Below, piece after piece: positions 41,735 through 50,058 of a stretch of DNA of 64,000 bases (positions are counted from its first letter, which is position 1; every line of letters starts with the position of its first letter). The DNA is from Hyalangium versicolor (lineage in GTDB: Bacteria; Myxococcota; Myxococcia; Myxococcales; Myxococcaceae), in assembly GCF_020103695.1 (NCBI RefSeq), contig NZ_JAHXBF010000005.1, forward strand, positions 372,001 to 436,000. The letters are read 5' to 3'. The translations under genes and the position numbers were made by a program. Under the pieces are notes generated by a model. That model ran no database searches. It was not told the DNA's origin and saw only the letters and a program-made list of their open reading frames with translations.

Positions 41735-43256
41735 GCTTGTCCTCACCCGCAGCCATCTTCGCGACCCCGGATACCTCAGCGGGCTTCTCCTCGCCCGCGA
41801 TCACCTTCATGACCTCGGGCAGCGTCGTGCGGGAGAGTTCCCCCACCTTCTTCCGATCACGGAAGACGGCGATGCGGTGCGAGATCCGGAGCACCTCCTC
41901 GAGCGCGGCGGAGATGAAGAGCACCGCCATGCCCTTCTGGGAGAGCTGGTGGATGAGGCGCTCGATCTCGCCCTTGGCGCCGACATCGATGCCACGGGTG
42001 GGCTCGTCGAGAATCAAGAACCGAGGTTCGTATGCGAGCCACCGGGCCAGGATGACCTTCTGCTGGTTGCCGCCGCTGAGCAGCCGCACCGGCTGCTCCA
42101 CCGAGGGCGTCTTGATGCCCAGCTTCGTCACGAACTCCTGAGCCAGCTTCTCCTGCTGCGCCCGAGACACGGTGAAGCCCAGCTTGCGCTGGACGACCAG
42201 CGCGATGTTCTCCCGCACGGACAGCTCGGGGATGATCCCGTCGGCCTTCCGATCCTCGGGGAGGAACGCCATCCCCTGATCGATGGCCTGGCGCGGACTC
42301 CGGAGCTGGCTGCCGTTGACCGTCCCCTCCTTCGCGTGGTCCGCGGCGAAGATCAGCCGAGCCGCCTCGGTGCGCCCAGAGCCCAGCAGTCCGGCAAAGC
42401 CCACCACCTCGCCCGCATGCACGGTGAGATCGAAGGGCTCCACGCCGCGCCGAGCCAGCCCCTTGGCGGACACCACCGCGGGACCCTGGCTCTCCACATG
42501 AGGTTGCAGCGCGGGCTCCACCTCCTCGGGGACCTTGCCCAGCATGTGCGAAACCAGGTCCAGCTTCGACAGCTGCGAGGCCGCATACGTCCCAACGAGC
42601 GTGCCATTCCGCAGCACGGTGATGCGGTCGCTGACGCGGTAGACCTGCTCGAGGAAGTGCGTGACGAAGACGATGCCCAGCCCCCGCTCCTTCAGCCGCG
42701 TGATGATTCCGAGCAGCAGCTCGGTCTCGTGGCTGTCGAGACTCGAGGTGGGCTCATCCATGATGATGATGCGCGCCGCGGTCTGCACCGCGCGGGCAAT
42801 CGCCACGAGTTGCTGGACCGCGGCCGACATCGTCCCCAGCGGCTGATCGACAGGCACCCGCAGATCGAAGGTGGCGAGGATCTCCTCCGCCTTCTTGCGC
42901 ATGGTCCGCCAGTCGATGCCGTACCAACGGCGCGGCGCCCGGCCGAGGAACAGGTTCTCCGCGACGGTGAGCGAGGGGACGAGGTTCAGCTCCTGGTAGA
43001 TGGTGCTGATACCCTGGCGCTGGGCGTCCCCTGGAGAGGTGGGACGGAAGTCGCGCCCCTCGAAGGTGATCGTCCCTCCGTCGCGGGCATAGACGCCTGT
43101 CAGGATCTTGATCAGCGTCGACTTGCCGGCGCCGTTCTGCCCCATCAGGGAGTGCACTTCCCCCGCACGAACATCGAGGTCCACGCCTGCAAGGGCGTGG
43201 ACCCCGGGGAAGCGCTTCTGAACGCCTCGAGCGACGAGGAGCGGCTCAGTACTCAC
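41724..43256 (-). CDS. YtfR-like sugar ABC ATPase (two nucleotide-binding domains)
   Basis: A 510-residue cytoplasmic ATPase with two fused ABC domains, the usual form for ribose/galactofuranose importers. Domain 1 (about 1-245) has Walker A GQNGAGKST (39-47), signature MSAAVQQLVAIARAV and Walker B IIIMDEPTSSLD. Domain 2 has a degenerate Walker A (GLLGSGRTE), signature LSGGNQQKVILARWL and Walker B LILDEPTRGIDVG. The second site being degenerate is normal for this family. It energises the two permeases. The ATG overlaps the binding-protein gene by 11 bases. Confidence 0.93.
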   Translation of the reverse strand: MSTEPLLVARGVQKRFPGVHALAGVDLDVRAGEVHSLMGQNGAGKSTLIKILTGVYARDGGTITFEGRDFRPTSPGDAQRQGISTIYQELNLVPSLTVAENLFLGRAPRRWYGIDWRTMRKKAEEILATFDLRVPVDQPLGTMSAAVQQLVAIARAVQTAARIIIMDEPTSSLDSHETELLLGIITRLKERGLGIVFVTHFLEQVYRVSDRITVLRNGTLVGTYAASQLSKLDLVSHMLGKVPEEVEPALQPHVESQGPAVVSAKGLARRGVEPFDLTVHAGEVVGFAGLLGSGRTEAARLIFAADHAKEGTVNGSQLRSPRQAIDQGMAFLPEDRKADGIIPELSVRENIALVVQRKLGFTVSRAQQEKLAQEFVTKLGIKTPSVEQPVRLLSGGNQQKVILARWLAYEPRFLILDEPTRGIDVGAKGEIERLIHQLSQKGMAVLFISAALEEVLRISHRIAVFRDRKKVGELSRTTLPEVMKVIAGEEKPAEVSGVAKMAAGEDKHAL

Positions 43257-44226
43257 GAGTGCCGATGACCTGCGCGGCGTTCGTCTGCTCGAAGAGCTGG
43301 TCCTTGTTCTGGATGAACTTGGGGACCTTCTCGCCCCCGCGGACCTTGTTGATCGTGTCGAACACGAGCGGCCCCATGAGCGGGTTGCACTCGACGGTGG
43401 CGTTGAGCTTGCCGGCCACCATGGCCTCGAAGGCGCCCTTCACGCCGTCCACGGAGATGAGGGTGACGTCCTTGCCCGGGTTCATGCCGGCCTCTTCCAG
43501 GGCCTGGATGGCGCCCAGGGCCATGTCGTCATTGTGGGCGTAGACGGCCTGGATGTTCTTGCCGTCCGACTTGATGAAGGCCTCCATGACCTCCTTGCCC
43601 TTGGCGCGGGTGAAGTCGGCGCTCTGGCTCTTGATGATCTTCATGTCCGGGTACTTCTGGAGGATCTCCTCGAAGCCCTTCTTGCGATCGATGGCGGGCG
43701 CGGCGCCGGTGGTGCCCTGCAGCTCGTAGATGTTGGCCTTGCCGTTCACCTTCTTCGCGAGCCACTCGCCCGCCATACGCCCCTCCTCGACGAAGTCGCT
43801 GGCGATGAGCGTGGTGTAGAGGCTGTCGTCGCTCACCTTGATGCCTCGGTCCACGAGGATGACCGGGATGTTGGCCTCCTTGGCCTGCTGGAGGACCGCC
43901 TCCCAACCCGTCTCGACGACAGGGGCCAGGACGATGGCGTCCACCTTCTGCGCGATGAACGAGGTGAGCGCCTGGATCTGCTGGGCCTGCTTGCCCTGGG
44001 CGTCAGCGAACTTGAGGTCGATGCCGCGCTTCTCGGCCTCGCCGCGGATGGACTTGGTCTCCGCCGTGCGCCAGGCGCTCTCGGCGCCCACTTGCGAGAA
44101 GCCGATGACCAGCTTCTTGGCAGCCGCGGGAGCCGCCGCTTCGCCCGCGGGCTCTTGCGGCTTGTCCGAGGACTGCTTGCTACAGGCCACCAACCCCACC
44201 AGGGCAACCGCGATCATCCATCTCAT
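43246..44226 (-). CDS. YtfQ-like sugar-binding lipoprotein
   Basis: A 326-residue periplasmic binding protein with lipobox LVAC (Cys15) followed by SKQSSDK. Type I fold: KLVIGFSQVGAESAWRTAE, VDAIVLAPVVETGWEAVL, VILVDRGI, IYELQGTTGAAPAIDRKKGFEE, AVYAHNDDMALGAIQALEEAG. The opening GFSQVGAESAWRTA and the PVVETGW, GTTGAAPAIDR and HNDDMALGA motifs are the YtfQ pattern, which in E. coli binds galactofuranose, so a furanose ligand is likely. First gene of the importer operon, just downstream of the first GH43 gene. Confidence 0.92.
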   Translation of the reverse strand: MRWMIAVALVGLVACSKQSSDKPQEPAGEAAAPAAAKKLVIGFSQVGAESAWRTAETKSIRGEAEKRGIDLKFADAQGKQAQQIQALTSFIAQKVDAIVLAPVVETGWEAVLQQAKEANIPVILVDRGIKVSDDSLYTTLIASDFVEEGRMAGEWLAKKVNGKANIYELQGTTGAAPAIDRKKGFEEILQKYPDMKIIKSQSADFTRAKGKEVMEAFIKSDGKNIQAVYAHNDDMALGAIQALEEAGMNPGKDVTLISVDGVKGAFEAMVAGKLNATVECNPLMGPLVFDTINKVRGGEKVPKFIQNKDQLFEQTNAAQVIGTREY

Positions 44227-44331
44227 GGGTGTCTCCACACGCGAACGGCGGCCCCGAGGAGCTCGCCGGAACAGTGAATTGTGAGGCTCTATACGCAATG
44301 AATCGCGGCCGGGCCAGCACGGAACCGCAGA

Positions 44332-46218
44332 CTAGTTCTTCAATTCGTAGACATGGAAATAGTCGAACGTGGCGGTGAAACCCCGGCCTCCCAGGGAGAT
44401 CAGGCCGATCTTCGCCTCCGAGCCGAACTGGTGGGTCCACGTCCCGGCGCGGCTCCAGAGGACGCCATCCCGGCTGGAGTAGGCCGTGTACAGCTCTTCC
44501 TCTCCCTGGGGGGTCCGGGCGATCCGCAGCCACATCGTCTCGGCCGTGGGTCCCCCAAGGGTCTCGCCATAGCGCGGGTAGCCTGGGGGAACGTCCGGTC
44601 CCACCTCCTTGGCGAAGGCGACCTGCCGCGTCTCCCAGTTCGAGAAGTGGACCAGCCGGACGTAGTGGTTGTCGTCGCTCTGGATGATGAGACCGGCCTG
44701 GACGTAGTTGTGGCAGCAGCTCGTGGGCGGCAGGTTCAGTGAGAACTTCGTCTCCACGAGGTAGTCCCCTGAAGGAGCCGGCCGCCAGAGGACGGAGGCA
44801 CTGTTGTTGTCCTGGTAGAGGTCCGCATCCTGGGTGTCGAAGTGGAAGGTGCCGTTCTCCACACCATAGGTGGTCGGATCTGGCGGGCGCGTCCAGGTCC
44901 ATGGCGAGCCCAGCGCGGAGCCATCGAACTCATCCGAGGCGGAGGCAATGAGATTGCCCGGCTCGTGCGGCTTCTCGAGGACCGGGGTGTAGCGGCTCCG
45001 GGTTCCAGCCCTGGCGGCGGGCGCGGGTTGCTCGGAATCCGAAGGCCCCTGCCCTCCTCGAACCACGGGCCACTCCTCCACCCAGTCCAGCGCATCCATC
45101 AGGGCCTGACGCTTGAGGGGGAGTCCTCCGTGGGAATCGGGGGCGAGGTAGGGGTCTGTCCTGTCGACAGCGTGGTAGATGATCCAATCCTGGCCACCGG
45201 AGTCCGTCACGACGGTGTTGTGGCCCGTGCCCACCCAACGGTTGCCATTCATGCCGAGGACAGGAGTGCCGCCCACGCGGTTCGTGGTGAGGGGCACGCC
45301 CTCGCGATCCAGGAAGGGGCCCCATGGAACCTGGGAACGACCCGCGAAGACACTGTAGCCGGTGAGCGGACCGTTGCAGCAGTTCGCGGAGGATGCCAGC
45401 AGGTAGTAGTAGTCGCCGTGCTTGATGACGTTGGGGGCCTCGTACCGGTTGGCGACGGTCACCTCCACCTGGGAATACGGATCGGAGATCAGGCCATTCG
45501 CCGAGAGCGCCCTCACGGAGACGCCTCCGTAATAGCTGCCGTAGTAGATGTATCGATCGCCGCTGTCGGTGATGACGACCTCGGGGTCGATCACGCTGCG
45601 TCGGGACAGGCCACAGCAGGGCGCCTCGTGGGGCTCCACGGCGGGCCGCAGCTCCTGGGTCCAGGGACCGACAGGGCTGTTGCTGGTGGCGACGCCGATC
45701 GCTTCGACGTCGTCGTCCTGGGTGCTCTCCAGGGTTCTCACCACCGTGTAATACAGAAAATATTTGCCCTTGAAGAAGACAACCTCGGGCGCCCAGATAT
45801 CGCTGTCAGGCAACGCATAGACAGGCAACTCGGAAAGCGCATCGCCGACGTATGTCCATTCCACCATGTCGCTGGACTTGAACGTGGGGATGAAGTGTTG
45901 CTTGTAATTGCCCGACGAGTCCTTGTCCTGATCGTTCAGGGGATCCGAGGTGCAGTACAGATACCAGGATGTGTCACCTTCCTGCTGTCCTCGAATGACG
46001 GTGGGATCCGGGCAGTTCTCGACGAGCCCACCGGTGGCAGGGATCGAGATCTTCAGGGGGTTGGTGAAGGAGCGGTTGACGAGGGTGGACTCCTCAGGTG
46101 GAGGAGGCTGCGGCGGCTTTTCGTCTTCCGAGCAGGCCACGGCGGCCAACACAACAAGCACCGGGAACCACATGCCTCCGCGGCTCCCACCTCGAGGTGA
46201 GGACGGCCCTCTCCGCAT
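44332..46218 (-). CDS. GH43 glycosidase lipoprotein with C-terminal beta-sandwich domain
   Basis: A 628-residue lipoprotein (lipobox AVAC, near Cys29). The GH43 five-bladed propeller (about 50-390) has the three acidic residues: base Asp in ENCPDPTVI, pKa Asp in DIWAPEV and acid Glu in NRYEAPNV. This set is typical of arabinanases and arabinofuranosidases. After a linker (about 395-425) comes a beta-sandwich of the DUF1349/concanavalin type (about 430-628, LVETKFSLNLPP to KIGLISLGG). It is expected on the outer membrane surface, cutting arabinan or arabinogalactan side chains for the ABC importer next door. ATG 46218 has AAGGGGA ahead; GTG 46224 is possible. Confidence 0.9.
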   Translation of the reverse strand: MRRGPSSPRGGSRGGMWFPVLVVLAAVACSEDEKPPQPPPPEESTLVNRSFTNPLKISIPATGGLVENCPDPTVIRGQQEGDTSWYLYCTSDPLNDQDKDSSGNYKQHFIPTFKSSDMVEWTYVGDALSELPVYALPDSDIWAPEVVFFKGKYFLYYTVVRTLESTQDDDVEAIGVATSNSPVGPWTQELRPAVEPHEAPCCGLSRRSVIDPEVVITDSGDRYIYYGSYYGGVSVRALSANGLISDPYSQVEVTVANRYEAPNVIKHGDYYYLLASSANCCNGPLTGYSVFAGRSQVPWGPFLDREGVPLTTNRVGGTPVLGMNGNRWVGTGHNTVVTDSGGQDWIIYHAVDRTDPYLAPDSHGGLPLKRQALMDALDWVEEWPVVRGGQGPSDSEQPAPAARAGTRSRYTPVLEKPHEPGNLIASASDEFDGSALGSPWTWTRPPDPTTYGVENGTFHFDTQDADLYQDNNSASVLWRPAPSGDYLVETKFSLNLPPTSCCHNYVQAGLIIQSDDNHYVRLVHFSNWETRQVAFAKEVGPDVPPGYPRYGETLGGPTAETMWLRIARTPQGEEELYTAYSSRDGVLWSRAGTWTHQFGSEAKIGLISLGGRGFTATFDYFHVYELKN

Positions 46219-46296
46219 GTCCACTTCCCCTTCCGGGTAACAATGTTCGCGACTCAGGGATGCCCCGGTTCAGGCATCACGCAAAAGGCCGCGCAT

Positions 46297-46323
46297 CTCA
46301 TACAGAGCGGCAGAGTGTGTCAA
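46297..46323 (-). promoter_or_regulatory. Candidate promoter for the minus-strand GH43 gene
   Basis: On the minus strand TTGACA (46323-46318) is followed after 15 bases by TATGAG (46302-46297). The -35 is perfect; the spacing is two bases shorter than ideal and the -10 is weak, so this is a moderate housekeeping-type candidate about 80 bases before the start codon. Confidence 0.35.
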
Positions 46324-46406
46324 GGCCAACAACACACCGCGCCTCCGGGACATCTCGGCGGGCTCTTGTACACACGTTCGATATCCATGCGGCTCGTCAC
46401 GATCCG

Positions 46407-46422
46407 TGTTGATTCATGAACA
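46407..46422. promoter_or_regulatory. Candidate operator in the GH43 divergent region
   Basis: TGTTGATTCATGAACA is symmetric at 12 of 16 positions and contains the perfect palindrome TTCATGAA. Its placement between the two divergent glycosidase genes suits a shared sugar-responsive regulator, which is not encoded in this window. Confidence 0.3.
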
Positions 46423-46539
46423 TTGACGCAAAAAGTCATACATCTCGCGACTCGGGAGGGCGCTGCCGTGGCTGGCTTTGATTGACCCGTGAAGGAGCGG
46501 CACCGTAGTCTGCCGCCCCCCAACCCAGGTGCTCTCCTC

Positions 46540-48159
46540 ATGCGCTCACGCAGCGTGTTTGTTTCTGCTGCCCTGTTTTCACTGACCGTGCTCGCGGCGC
46601 TCTCCGCTCCGAGCTGTTCCTCGGACGAGAAACCCACTCCTGAGAATCCCCAGGAGCCACCCTCCTCGCTCCCTCCGAACCCAGCACCCCCTCCCCTCGC
46701 CATCACGAACCCGATCCTGCCGGGCGACTACGCAGATCCATCGGTGGTCCGCGTGGGAGAGGAGTACTGGGCCACGGCGACGTCGTCGGAGTGGGCGCCA
46801 CAGTTTCCGCTGCTCAAGTCGAAGGACCTGCTCCAGTGGGAGATGGTGGGCACCATCTTCCAGACTCCACCCGAGTGGTCCGAGGCGAACTACTGGGCGC
46901 CCGAGCTCGTGGTGGATGGGGGCCGGTACTTCGTCCTCTACACGGCGAAAAAGAAGGGCGGCCCGCTGTGCGTGGGCCTGGCGACGGCTTCGAGCGTCTC
47001 GGGTCCGTACACCGATCACGGTGCACTCGTGTGCCAGGATCTCGGCTCTATCGATGGCGCGCTGATCCGCGACGAGAACAACAAGCTCTTCCTCGTCTGG
47101 AAGGAGGACGGTAACAGCCAGGGGCTGCCGACCCCCATCTGGGCGCAACCGCTGGCCGAGGACACGCTCCAGCTCACGGGTGAGCGGACGGCGCTGATCC
47201 TCAATGACGTGCCATGGGAGGGGCAGCTCGTCGAGGCTCCGCACCTGGTGCGGCGCAACGGCTTCTTCTACATGTTCTACGCAGGCTCCGGGTGCTGCGG
47301 GAAGGCGTGCAACTACGGGGTGGGCGTGGCCCGCTCGAAGAACCTGCTCTCCGGCTGGGAGAAGAACCCGCTCAATCCCATCCTGAAGACCAATGAGGCC
47401 TTCCGGTGCCCGGGGCACGGCAGCGTGGTGACGGACGCCTTGGGCCGGGACTACTTCCTGTATCACGCGTATCGCACGACGGACTCCGTGTACGCAGGCC
47501 GGCAGGGCATGCTCGATCCCATTACGTGGGACGCCAACGGCTGGCCCTCGATCAATGCGCGCAGGGGGCCGGGAGGACAGGTGTTGGCGAAGCCCGCGCC
47601 CTTCTTCGAGGACTTCACCTCGGCGACACCCGTTCTGGGTTGGCAGTGGCCGAACGGACGCAAGCCCGTGACGAGCATCTCCGAGGGCGAGCTGACCCTG
47701 GCGCCTCCGGCCGCGCAGGCAGCGGATCGCGCGGGGGGCGTGCTGGCCCGCTCCTCCCCTTCTGGGAACTACGCGGCCGACGCCGTGCTGGACGTGAGGG
47801 CGCTCAGCGATGGAACGGTGGCGGGGCTGTCCGCCTATGGGGATCTCGACAACTCGCTGGGCATTGCCCTGAATGGGGGGCAGTTGGAGCTGTGGCGGAG
47901 GCAGGGAGCGAACACCACCATTCCGTTCACCGCTCCGGCGCCTGCGGGCAGTAAGCTGTACCTGCGCATGACGGCGAGGCAAGGATACCTGTACCGGTTC
48001 GCGGTGAGCACGGACGGCACCACCTGGACGAGCGTGGGTGGCGAGCTGAATGGGGACTACCTGCCTCCCTGGGATCGCGCTGTGCGGGTGGCTCTGACGG
48101 CGGGAGGCGCCACGGGGGCCTCCGCGAAGTTCGACTCCCTGCGCATCACCCCGCAGTAA
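46540..48159 (+). CDS. GH43 glycosidase lipoprotein
   Basis: A 539-residue lipoprotein (signal and lipobox near APSC, followed by SSDEK and a Pro-rich linker). The propeller (about 55-345) carries the GH43 acids: Asp in GDYADPSVV, Asp region in NYWAPELV and Glu in LVEAPHLV. The last 180 residues are a beta-sandwich accessory domain. Family members cut beta-xylosidic or alpha-arabinofuranosidic bonds. It is divergent from the other GH43 gene and followed 15 bases later by galactokinase, so it probably shares that transcript. ATG 46540 is chosen as it begins the signal peptide. Confidence 0.9.
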   Translation: MRSRSVFVSAALFSLTVLAALSAPSCSSDEKPTPENPQEPPSSLPPNPAPPPLAITNPILPGDYADPSVVRVGEEYWATATSSEWAPQFPLLKSKDLLQWEMVGTIFQTPPEWSEANYWAPELVVDGGRYFVLYTAKKKGGPLCVGLATASSVSGPYTDHGALVCQDLGSIDGALIRDENNKLFLVWKEDGNSQGLPTPIWAQPLAEDTLQLTGERTALILNDVPWEGQLVEAPHLVRRNGFFYMFYAGSGCCGKACNYGVGVARSKNLLSGWEKNPLNPILKTNEAFRCPGHGSVVTDALGRDYFLYHAYRTTDSVYAGRQGMLDPITWDANGWPSINARRGPGGQVLAKPAPFFEDFTSATPVLGWQWPNGRKPVTSISEGELTLAPPAAQAADRAGGVLARSSPSGNYAADAVLDVRALSDGTVAGLSAYGDLDNSLGIALNGGQLELWRRQGANTTIPFTAPAPAGSKLYLRMTARQGYLYRFAVSTDGTTWTSVGGELNGDYLPPWDRAVRVALTAGGATGASAKFDSLRITPQ

Positions 48160-48174
48160 TCACCGAGAGCTGAC

Positions 48175-49284
48175 GTGGCCTCTTCCTTTCAAGAGCTGTT
48201 CGGGCACCCGCCGGAGGTTGTTGCCCATGCCCCCGGGCGGGTGAACCTGATCGGCGAGCACACGGACTACAACGGCGGCTTCGTGCTGCCCATGGCGATT
48301 CCGCAGCAGACACATGTCGAACTGAGGCGGAGGACGGATCGCCGAGTCCGGGCCTTCAGTGCCAACAAGAGCCAGCCGGGCGAGATCCTCGAGTTCGAGC
48401 TGGGCCAGGAGTCCGTGGGCAAGAGCTGGCTGGATTACGTGCAGGGAGTCACCCAGGTGCTCCAGCGCCAGGGGCACACGCTGTCGGGGTTCGAGCTCCG
48501 CGTTCAGTCCGAGGTTCCGCTCGGGAGCGGGCTGTCGTCGAGCGCCTCGCTGGATGTGGCCATCCTGCGGGCGCTGCGGCAGGCCTTCTCGCTACCGGTG
48601 GATGACGTCCAGCTCGCGCTGCTGGGGCAGAAAGTGGAAGTCGACTTCGTTGGCGCTCCGGTCGGAGTGATGGATCCGATGGCCGCGAGCATCGCCAGCG
48701 AGGGGGTGGCGCTCTTCCTGGACACCCGGGAGATGCGCTTCGAGCGGGTGCCACTGCCCGCGGGACTGGACCCGATCGTCATCAACTCGGGAGTGGCCCA
48801 CAACCATGCGGCGGGTGACTACCGGGTCCGTCGCGCGGAGTGTGAGCGCGCCGCGGAACTTTTGGGAGTTCCACAGCTCCGGGACCTGTCCGAGGCGGAC
48901 CTGCCTCGGGCCGAGAAGCTGCCCGAGCCTCTGGGCCGGCGCGTGCGCCACATTGTGACGGAGAACGCCCGGGTACTCGCCACGGTCGAGGCGCTCCGAA
49001 GCGCGGACCTGCCCAAGCTGGGCACCCTCTTCTACGCCTCGCATGACTCCCAGCGCCTCGACTACGAAGTCTCTGTGCCCGAGATTGATCTGCTTGTGGG
49101 GCTCGCGCGCGAAGATGCCGATGTGTATGGCGCGCGCCTGACCGGCGGTGGGTTCGGGGGTTCCGTCGTCATGATGGCACGGGCTGGAACCGGAGCCGCC
49201 GTGGCTGCACGGATCGCCAGGCGCTACGCGGAGCGCTCGGGCCAACAGCCGGCAATCCTGGTTCCCCAGTCAATCGAGCACTAA
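48175..49284 (+). CDS. galK: Galactokinase
   Basis: A 369-residue GHMP kinase, normal GalK length. Motif 1 GRVNLIGEHTDYNGG near residues 21-35, the ATP-binding motif PLGSGLSSSAS, and motif 3 GARLTGGGFGGS are intact. It phosphorylates galactose to galactose-1-phosphate. The start is GTG with a weak ribosome site, 15 bases after the GH43 stop, which suggests coupling to it. No galT or galE is in the window; a UDP-sugar pyrophosphorylase-like gene lies about 800 bases further on. Its stop codon touches that of the convergent gene with no gap. Confidence 0.95.
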   Translation: MASSFQELFGHPPEVVAHAPGRVNLIGEHTDYNGGFVLPMAIPQQTHVELRRRTDRRVRAFSANKSQPGEILEFELGQESVGKSWLDYVQGVTQVLQRQGHTLSGFELRVQSEVPLGSGLSSSASLDVAILRALRQAFSLPVDDVQLALLGQKVEVDFVGAPVGVMDPMAASIASEGVALFLDTREMRFERVPLPAGLDPIVINSGVAHNHAAGDYRVRRAECERAAELLGVPQLRDLSEADLPRAEKLPEPLGRRVRHIVTENARVLATVEALRSADLPKLGTLFYASHDSQRLDYEVSVPEIDLLVGLAREDADVYGARLTGGGFGGSVVMMARAGTGAAVAARIARRYAERSGQQPAILVPQSIEH

Positions 49285-50058
49285 TCAGTGTTGAGGCCCA
49301 TAGTACGCGACATCACCCTTGAAAGACTTGTTGAGAGCAGACTCGAACGTCTTCGCAGGACGCTCTTCGAGACTCTCGACGATCTCGATCATCCATCCTG
49401 AGTTGAACGCCATGGATTGAGCAGCCGGCAACTTCGATAGTTTTTTACGAATCTCGTCCGTGAGGCGATTCGGGCCCAGATAAGTGAGCGGCAGAAGATG
49501 GGACGGCATCTTCGAGGTGCTCACATCAATAGAACGAGGCATGGAAAAGGAATTTTCCGACACAGCCAAGGAGCTATTCATGAAGGCCACGCTCGGGTTG
49601 AGCTCTTCAATGAGACGCTCCATCTGCTTCAGACCAAATTGCCATTGACTGCTCAACTGATCTTCAATGCCATTGAAGTAGATGTGCACCATCAAGAAGT
49701 CCAGTCCCTTCCTCGGCGTGACTGATCTGCTCATCGTCAGCGCGTAGGGGTATTTGACACTTGGATGCTTGAAGCTCACTCGGAATCCAGGCGCCCTGCC
49801 CTCGACAAAGTCACTGTCTTTTTTGAAGCATGGCTCAAACGACTTCTTCTTGAACTTGAGCAAAGACCGTGCAACCGCTCTCAGCAATTCATCAGATGTC
49901 GCGGCTTCGCTGTTCTCCAAGTAGAGCGATAAATTGACACATGAATCCTTGTCTTCTTCGTCCTTGGCCTCCTTGGAGACCTTGCTGCTTCTTTTCACTT
50001 TGACCTCTGTCCAAAATCTCAAGAACCTCTCAGCGGACCAGTAGATCCGGTCTGGCAC
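49285..50058 (-). CDS. Lower-GC hypothetical protein, possible immunity or recently acquired gene
   Basis: A 257-residue soluble, Lys- and Ser-rich protein, compositionally unlike its neighbours: a sampled 60-base line here has 32 G+C against 41 in the flanking gene, and Lys and Asn codons are common. The middle reads as beta strands ([30 protein letters not shown]), the end as mixed alpha/beta ([19 protein letters not shown], then [15 protein letters not shown]). I do not recognise the family; small single-domain layout and context-free position are typical of immunity proteins but prove nothing. GTG 50058 would overlap the upstream gene by 29 bases; the composition changes near 50030, so a TTG at 50022 or GTG at 50001 may be the true start. 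Confidence 0.6.
   Translation of the reverse strand: MPDRIYWSAERFLRFWTEVKVKRSSKVSKEAKDEEDKDSCVNLSLYLENSEAATSDELLRAVARSLLKFKKKSFEPCFKKDSDFVEGRAPGFRVSFKHPSVKYPYALTMSRSVTPRKGLDFLMVHIYFNGIEDQLSSQWQFGLKQMERLIEELNPSVAFMNSSLAVSENSFSMPRSIDVSTSKMPSHLLPLTYLGPNRLTDEIRKKLSKLPAAQSMAFNSGWMIEIVESLEERPAKTFESALNKSFKGDVAYYGPQH

Larger units (their letters stand above)
46219..46539. promoter_or_regulatory. Divergent promoter region of the two GH43 genes
   Basis: This 321-base gap should hold both promoters. It is clearly more AT-rich in its right half than the genes. On the minus strand there is a -35-like TTGACA; in the middle of the gap is a partly palindromic TGTTGATTCATGAACA. No gene is visible, and I see no adjacent regulator gene that would act here. 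Confidence 0.6.
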
